NCBI GenBank assembly: GCA_029961685.1
Contig: JARWKL010000001.1
Coordinates: 55,082,062 to 55,146,061 of the forward strand
Source: Aristolochia californica
Lineage: Eukaryota > Streptophyta > Magnoliopsida > Piperales > Aristolochiaceae
DNA length: 64,000 bases
Reading direction: 5' to 3'
Shown: positions 57,710 to 64,000 of the stretch, one piece after another
Numbering within the stretch: position 1 is the stretch's first letter
How the letters are laid out: each line of letters begins with the position of its first letter
Program-made: the position numbers and the translations under genes
The notes under the pieces: model-generated
What the model saw: the letters and a program-made list of their open reading frames with translations, nothing else
Told to the model about the DNA's origin: nothing
Database searches by the model: none

Positions 57710-57734
57710 AAAAAAAAAAAAAAAAAAAAAAAAA
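57710..57734. repeat. Poly-A tract
   Basis: About 25 A in a row; it could be a retroposon tail, but no element boundary is clear. Confidence 0.85.
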
Positions 57735-57839
57735 CTGAAATGGAACAGCTCTCCAGAGATAATCTATAAGATGCTCTTAACAGGTAAAACCACTGATTAA
57801 CAATAGGGTAAAACAGTAAAAAACGTAAATATAATCCAT

Positions 57840-58480
57840 AAGATGTTTTTACAGGTTTGATTGAAAAGCCACTCAATCTCAAGATTTTGCAGTGAAAAGA
57901 TTTCCCTAGGAATGCCTCCTAAACAACATTTTCCATTGGGAAGTTCGCCAGCAGTTGCTGAAGCCTGGGTAGCTACTGTCCTTAAATCTATTGTGAATGA
58001 TCTATCAAGAAGGACCATTTGATTCTACTCCACATGCTACACATGTAAGCACACCTCCAAAAAAAAAAAAAAAAGAAAGAAAAACAGCCCCAAGACCATA
58101 ACATCAACGCACCTATAGTGATTTGCAAAAACCATTTCAATCATCTAAGAAACCACCATTTCTATGGCAAAACACAAAAAATCCCGCTACATCAGATATA
58201 TTCAATCAACAACTAAGTTTTGTTGTATAATTAAAGACAAGAAACTCATTTTCAGCAGACAAATCAAATAGAGTATTTCTTAATAGACAATTTAGTAAAA
58301 ATAACCGGAGATTTGTGCAGACCAATCTCTGCTGGAATTTGTCCTGTTAAAATATTTCCATCCAGTAAAAGTGACAGGAGAGTAGCAATTGCCAATATCT
58401 GGTGGAATCGCGTCCCCCCAGAAGTTGTACTTATGAATAAAAAAACAATCTACTCCAATTCCACCATTAAGGAGCAATTT
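57840..58480 (-). pseudogene. LRR receptor-like pseudogene fragments
   Basis: Minus strand, 58290-58440: NFWGDAIPPDIGNCYSPV in one frame, then LLDGNILTGQIPAEIG in the next, two adjacent leucine-rich repeats separated by a frameshift. At 57850-57960: LGGIPREIFSLQNLEI. The wording (IPPDIGN, LTGQIPAEIG, IPREIFSLQNLE) is that of extracellular LRRs of plant receptor-like kinases. No signal peptide, transmembrane or kinase part is visible. A spliced exon pair of a real gene is less likely because of the frameshift. Confidence 0.5.
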
Positions 58481-58559
58481 TATAACACAAATGAAACGGA
58501 ATCAATCCAATTACAATCAAAAGTAAACCGACACCTTGGAGCAAACAAAACCTGAAAGA

Positions 58560-59320
58560 AAAGTGGTTTAAAGAGTAGAAAGATGTCGGAAAGAAGAATG
58601 ATTTAAGGAGGAAAATTTATCCAGGGAAGGGGTGCTGCATTACGCAGGAGCGAAACGAGAGAGACCGACGGCCGACTTCAGAGACCGAGTCCACCACGGC
58701 AGAGAGGAAGGAAAAAGGACGGGAAGCGTCAGAGACCAGTGGCACCGAGCATCAAGCTCAGAAGGCAGCGGGAGTTGTGGAAGGAAAGGCAGAAGGGCAG
58801 GAGCATGGGGATTGGTGAGAGTAGAAGCTGATATCCGGGGAGCGTAAAGGGTAAAGGAGGGAAGAAAAGGCAATTGTGGAGGAACAGAGAAGAGGATAGT
58901 TTCGAAATGAGAAAGAATAAAGATACCATGTTTCCGTTGAGAAGCAAAAAATAGTGTAGAAAGTAGAATCAGACTTACAAAGGTAGAAGTAGTACACAGT
59001 CACAGAGGAATACCAGTATCAGCGCGACGGTGAGCGGAGTCAGCTGCAAATTAAACAACGTCGAAGATGGAAGAGAAGAGGGGAGGAAGAAGAGTCAAAA
59101 GGCAGTGAATGGCTGGTGGAAACCGCCGCTTTTCGATGGCTTCCGAAATCGAAGTGACACGTTAAGAGGGAGGGAGAGAGGGAGACGAAAGGGAGGGGGA
59201 GATGTTAAGACGTGGGTGGCGGGACTAAGAATCCAAGATCAGACAGGGGAGGGGTATTATCGGTATTTAATCACATAATATCAAGTGTCCGACGCCCACA
59301 ACAAAGATTTTCTTCCACTC
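58560..59320 (-). promoter_or_regulatory. GC-rich region, candidate promoter and first leader exon of DUF707 gene
   Basis: Unlike its AT-rich surroundings this stretch is GA/GC rich. On the minus strand it offers a donor (TTT|gtaagt near 58975) after a pyrimidine-rich leader. It is the most promoter-like sequence upstream of the DUF707 coding exons, whose ATG follows a splice acceptor. The link over about 10 kb is inference. Confidence 0.3.
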
Positions 59321-60299
59321 CCTAAATCAGACCGAATTTATTTGTCCGGTGTTTTTCAAGCGTCGGCGTCGGCTTCGGTGCTGTAGATTCCTCCCCTGAA
59401 AGAATCTTTCGTTTTTGTACTCCCACACATTCCCCTCTTCCTATTAAATATAAATAAAGCCAAAAAGATTGGTGGGCCCTAGCGGAGCATGCGAGTGAAA
59501 TGATAATCTGCACTCGCACCGACAAGGAATCTTCTTTAGATTTTTTCTAAGGGACTAATTGCCTCTCCACTTGCCCTTTCCAAAGTTTTTCTCCCCTTAC
59601 AACACAATCAAATGTCCACAATCAAGATTGCACCATTATCTCATCACTTCTCTTGTTTGATTATCACAAATTCTTTTCTAAAACCGATTTTCGCAAAAAA
59701 AATCTAACTTTGTCCCCACCCATCAATAATTTGAGTGCAAATAGAAAATAAATAAATTATAAAATTACACGGCCTACAATAATGTATGTATATCGAGTAA
59801 ATTGACTTCTAACAACAAAAATAATAGAAATTTTTAATTTTTTTAAATTTATTTAATTATTTTTAAATACATTAAGTAAGCAAAACCCCATATTGGATTT
59901 AAAACATGGAAAAACCTATCCCCGCCCCATATAAACACAAGTTTTCTTTTTTGTTCTTCAATTTGTCCCCACCTTGGGAGTGAAGAGAAAACATTCCTAT
60001 TGAAATTGGATCGGATCATATTGTATTCCCTGTTTAACCCAAGAGGACCGACTTCAAGAAAATCTTAAATCTTAATCACAAATTAGATTATTGTAAACAT
60101 CCATCCGATACAAAACAAATTGATGATAAAAATAATTTGACGATATGTAACAATTCTTTTTCATTAAGATAATGTGTTGATTAGAAAGGATCTCAAACCA
60201 CATGGAAGCATAATTATGTCAAAATTAAAGATTCAGGGTGATGAAGGTAGGTGGGATGCACAATTTCCTAATGACAATTGTACTTATTTGTTAATGTAT
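59321..60299. other. AT-rich spacer
   Basis: No ORF, RNA gene or repeat with clear ends is seen. Confidence 0.5.
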
Positions 60300-60766
60300 T
60301 CAAAAAAGCTTGTTGTTTAATAGGTTGAATTGAATATTATTTAGTGGACAATTCCATACTTGTAATGGGGTTTTCCTCTTGTCCTACACATTATGATTAT
60401 ATAATAAAAATAAGTGACTCACAATTGTACTTATTTGTTAATTAACATTTGAAGTCAAGGAGGAGGATGGCACTCTTGTAATTTATCTTTTAAAGTTAGT
60501 TTTTTTATCTTTAGCCCTATTGCCAAAGGGTATTTATGTAATACTTGTTTTAAGGAGTTATAAAAAGGCCTGATGAGGGAAGATCCGGGTTAAGTTTGAA
60601 ACCCTAATCCATCCCTATTATCTCTTTCCACTCCAAAGTTTTCCTCTTCATCCCACAACCTCGTTTTTCTTCCTTCTTCTTCCTTCCTCTTCTTCTTCTT
60701 ACCACCTCTTACTCAAAGGCTCTTAAAGATTAATGAAATCTTACAATTTTAACGTGGTATAAGAGC
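60300..60766 (+). repeat. Copia-F 5' LTR and primer-binding site
   Basis: An LTR-like block ends just before TGGTATAAGAGC (60755-60766), one base from the usual tRNA-Met site. Inside is a TATA-like box (GAGTTATAAAAAGG, near 60558) followed by a pyrimidine-rich leader, the usual layout of an LTR promoter. The left boundary is uncertain. Confidence 0.6.
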
Positions 60767-61782
60767 AAAGGTCTCAAGATTCTAGAGTTTTGTTTTCTAC
60801 TTGGTTTACATAGAAGACTACATGGATAAGTTATGGTTGAGGTGGTAATCTCAACCAGAACCAAATAAGTTTCCTTTTGTTTATTATCCTCTACATCTAT
60901 TATAGTTAATTAGCAAAAGAACTTTAGCTTGACCATGCACATGAACACTGGCCTTAAAGTTGTTGTGTTGCCCTACATCCTTGCTCCATTCAACTGCTAA
61001 GAATCTGAGATTCATCAAATTGCTTTGGTCATTGGTAGATCAGAAACAATAAGAATCTAAGATTCGCCAAACTGCTCTGATCATAGGTAGGTCAGTTTAG
61101 AAACAAAGTTGCCATTTCAAGCCTTGGTGCATAAGTCTGGTTGAAAGATCAAACAAGATAATTACCTTTTTTTGAAATAGAACAGAAGAAACCACGTTGC
61201 ATGTTTTGTGTGTTACAGTTCAAAGAAGAGAATCAAAGGAGTCCTTGGAAAGTTTTCTCAAGTTTTCTAGTGATTTGACGCTAGAAATAACCAAGAGCAT
61301 AAACGAGACCCAGAAGTTCTCAGAAAATCATCTTGATTTTTCAAGTGTTCTGACATTGGAAAGAACCAAAAGAAGAAACAAGAACAACAGGAGCTCTCAA
61401 AAAAAATCATGAATTCTTGGTATTCTAATTTTTTAAAGAACCAAAAGCATAACCGAGTCTTAAAAAGGACTGGGACTACAATAACTAGCTTTCTTAGTTT
61501 CTTTCATTTTTTGTTTTTTCTTCGTGGTTTGGTGTAGGAAAAAATAAAATCAGGAACTAATCCTAGTTGAGTTGTAATTGGTTTGAGTAGGTAAATAGTT
61601 GTCCTACTCTTCATGGTAATGAAAGAACTGGTTTAGTTTAAGGAACTTGAAGTTCTCATTGATATTACTTGCTAAGTATCTTCATTGATATTATCCTTCT
61701 CTTATTGAGAAATAAATTATTGTATGTGGATTAATTATTGCATGTTGGTATCCTTAGGTTCAATATACCCATGTGCCTCATG

Positions 61783-62118
61783 TTTCTTGAAAATATATCC
61801 TTCTTATACGAAGAAAATTTTGTGGTAAGCCATATTTTGCTTAATCAAATTACTTTCTTCAAATATAAGGCCTTGTTAATGCATCTTTTCTGAAAATGCT
61901 GGAAAAGCATTTCAGGTTAAAATACGTCTCCAGGGTCCATTAGTGTCTCATGTTTCCTGGAAACACCTTTCTAGCTAAAGATTCTTACTTGGAAAATTTG
62001 TTCGACATTTTTTTTTTGGCAAACAAATTACTTTCTACAACTATAAGGCCTTGTAAGTGGATTTTTTAAAGAAACGTTGGAAAAGTATTTCTAGTAAAAA
62101 TATGTCTCCTAGGACCAT
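61783..62118 (+). repeat. Imperfect tandem duplication (about 170-bp unit)
   Basis: Unit one (about 61783-61943) and unit two (about 61956-62118) share ATTACTTTCT.CAA.TATAAGG, CCTTGTAA/TAATG, GGAAAAG.ATTTC and ATA.GTCTCC. It lies between the primer-binding site and pol of Copia-F. Confidence 0.6.
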
Positions 62119-62159
62119 CTTTGTATGGATTTAAACAATCCCCATGGGCCTAGTTTGAT

Positions 62160-63060
62160 AAGTACAGTAAAGCTATGTTTCGTTTTGGTTTTAACAAATG
62201 TGTAATGGATCACTCAGTTTTCGTCAAGCACACAAACAAGGGAGTTGTCCTTCTAGTTGTTTATGGTGATGATATTATTATCATAAGTAGTGATTTCGAA
62301 GGTAGTAATCAAATGAAAGAGAATTTGTGTTAGGAGTTCAATACAAAAGACCTAACTCCTTAAATGTTTTCTTAGGATTGAGGTGTTGTAATCTAGGTAT
62401 GGCATTGTTCTATCCCAAAGAAAATATGTTCTTGACATACTTAATGAAATATAAATGTTGGGGTGTTAACTTAGAGACACTCATATGGATACTAATGTGA
62501 AATTGTGTGTTGGTTCTGGAAAAGATGTAGAAGTGGGAAAGTACTAAAGGCTGGTAGATAAACTGATATATCTTACTATCAACAGACATGAAATATTTTT
62601 TGCAGTGAGTGTCGTTAGCCAATACATGCATAAGCCTCAAAATTCTCACTAGCAAGCCCTAGAACAGATTCCTTGACACTTGGAACTCCTAGAGAATGAC
62701 TACTATACAAGAGCCTCGGTCACATCAATATTGAAGTTTTTGCATATGCTGATTGGGCAAGCTCTCAAGATGACAAAAAGATTATTTCTGGATATTGTAC
62801 ATTCAGTGGAGGAAATATGGTAACTTGGAAGAATAAGAAGTAAAATGTGGTTGTTCGATATAATGTAGAGGTAGAATAATGAGGTCAATTGTTACTTTAT
62901 TCATGATGCTACTTTGAGTGGCAAAATTGCATCCCCTCTATGAGATCTGAGACCCGCTTGTTAACTTCTTCACCAAAGCTTAACTTGCCACTCCATTTTC
63001 TCGATTGTGTAGTAAGTTGGGTCTATGTGATGCCTACTCTCTTGCATGAAAGGAAGTGTA
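62160..63060 (+). pseudogene. Copia-F RT and RNase H remnants
   Basis: RT near 62180-62290: DHSVFVKHTNKGVV and a YGDD box (62258-62272) where YVDD is normal. RNase H near 62740-62850: ADWASSQDDKKIISGYCTFS and GNMVTWKNKK. A C-terminus lies near 62960-63040 (LNLPLHFLDCVV). Many stops; gag, protease and integrase are missing. Confidence 0.75.
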
Positions 63061-63663
63061 AGAAGTTAGTATTCCTAGAAATTATCAAAGAAGAAATAAT
63101 AATGTTAAGTTTTGCTAGATGTAAAGCAAATTTTTTGAAGTCACAAACCAAAGGTCTAAAGGTCCAATAGGTCGAAATTAAATTATTGTGGAGTGACGAT
63201 TAGATTGACACAACTTTTGTGTGAGGAAGACTAGTTTCTCACACCCACTCCTATGGAGTGTAAGTGTTAAGTCTGATTAAGTGAAGTTAAGATTGAAAAC
63301 TTATGTCAATGATGTCTAAATACTTGAATTCAAGAAGGGCAAGGCTTACCTTTATGAATGTTGAAGGGTGCTTCCTATGTGAATAACAGGTTAATCTATA
63401 GAGCACCCATGAACATTAGGATATTAGAGTGCCATTAATACACCAGTACATATAGAAATCTATCCTAAAGAAGACATGAATATTAGTTGTGTAATTGGTT
63501 AGTCAATAATAGTCTTCTGTTCAAGAGAGGTCACAATGAGATGGGATTAGCAAGATACTTCGATATTGATTTTCAAGGTTTAAAACCAAAAGTTACACTT
63601 AATAAAACGGACTCTATTGTGATACAAAAGATTTTTCAAGTTATAAAATCTCGTAGCTCGAAT

Positions 63664-64000
63664 TGTTAAGGATTTGTTAAAAGACACCCACGTGTTTAGG
63701 AGTGGCATGACTAATAAATAACAACAAGTTCCATAGAGATGTAATAGAATTGTAATTATACAAGCCGGTGTATGTCCTCTTATGTCTTTTTTTCTTTTGA
63801 ATCATGTAACCTTAAGGACATTGTAGTCATTGCAAAAACATTCCTCTAATTATAAATACAACCCCAATGCATAGAGTAGAGCATTAAAGCCTCTTCCTCT
63901 TAACTTATATTCGTTCTTACACATCTCTCTCTATCTCTCTCTTGGTTTATTCTCTCCTTTCTCCCAAGAGTTAGAGTTTCTCTTTTGATATCTCTTATGT
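63664..64000 (+). repeat. Possible LTR running off the window edge
   Basis: Begins TGTTAAGGATTTG and has a TATA-like box (ATTATAAATACAACC, near 63847) and then a CT-rich leader, the usual form of a plant LTR. The end is outside the window, so no partner can be checked. Confidence 0.4.

Noticed and set aside
58632..59278. Overlapping frames on both strands in the GC/GA-rich block
   Set aside because: Low-complexity Arg/Gly or Ser/Leu/Pro content on both strands; better explained as promoter and leader sequence.

Overview
The window is nuclear DNA of a flowering plant, probably a dicot or related lineage; the species cannot be named from sequence alone. The evidence is spliced genes of plant families (PIN auxin transporters, a plastid alpha/beta hydrolase, a Ycf20-like protein, a DUF707 protein), a plastid rpoC2 fragment sitting in nuclear sequence, and dense plant transposons (Ty1/copia, TRIM, LINE, hAT, Harbinger-like).

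Layout. 1-781: last two exons of a PIN5-type gene (+). 1356-7316: decayed copia element (-) interrupted by a tandem TRIM (4770-5435) that holds a captured, host-like 74-codon ORF. 8746-23581: alpha/beta hydrolase gene (-) in 13 exons, with a one-base frameshift in exon 9 and a 9.2-kb intron filled with copia fragments, an inverted LTR pair, a LINE tail and a four-LTR TRIM array; another intron holds the rpoC2 fragment. 24.1-34.3 kb: gene-free repeats, namely a motif-rich LTR-like block, a copia remnant carrying a hAT element with clean TIRs and 8-bp TSD, a second motif-rich block, and a Harbinger-like element with a 31-G terminus. 36186-38129: complete six-exon PIN gene (+), 434 codons. 39151-39618: Ycf20-like plastid protein (-). 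42971-49194: DUF707 gene (-), 13 coding exons, with a complete TRIM in one intron. 49418-54616: copia element (-) with both LTRs, the 5' LTR split by a LINE with a 19-bp TSD; it probably lies in the 5'-UTR intron of the DUF707 gene. 55-59.3 kb: candidate leader exons and promoter of that gene, a degenerate TRIM and an LRR-receptor pseudogene. 59.3-64 kb: AT-rich sequence, a decayed copia element (+) and the start of another LTR.

The host genes do not form an operon or pathway. The two PIN genes (short PIN5 type and a PIN1/PIN6-like type) are in the same orientation about 35 kb apart and are plausibly old duplicates. The most unusual content is how the small LTR elements have rearranged: tandem LTR-internal-LTR arrays, a captured coding sequence, and arrays of G-box palindromes placed inside an intron.
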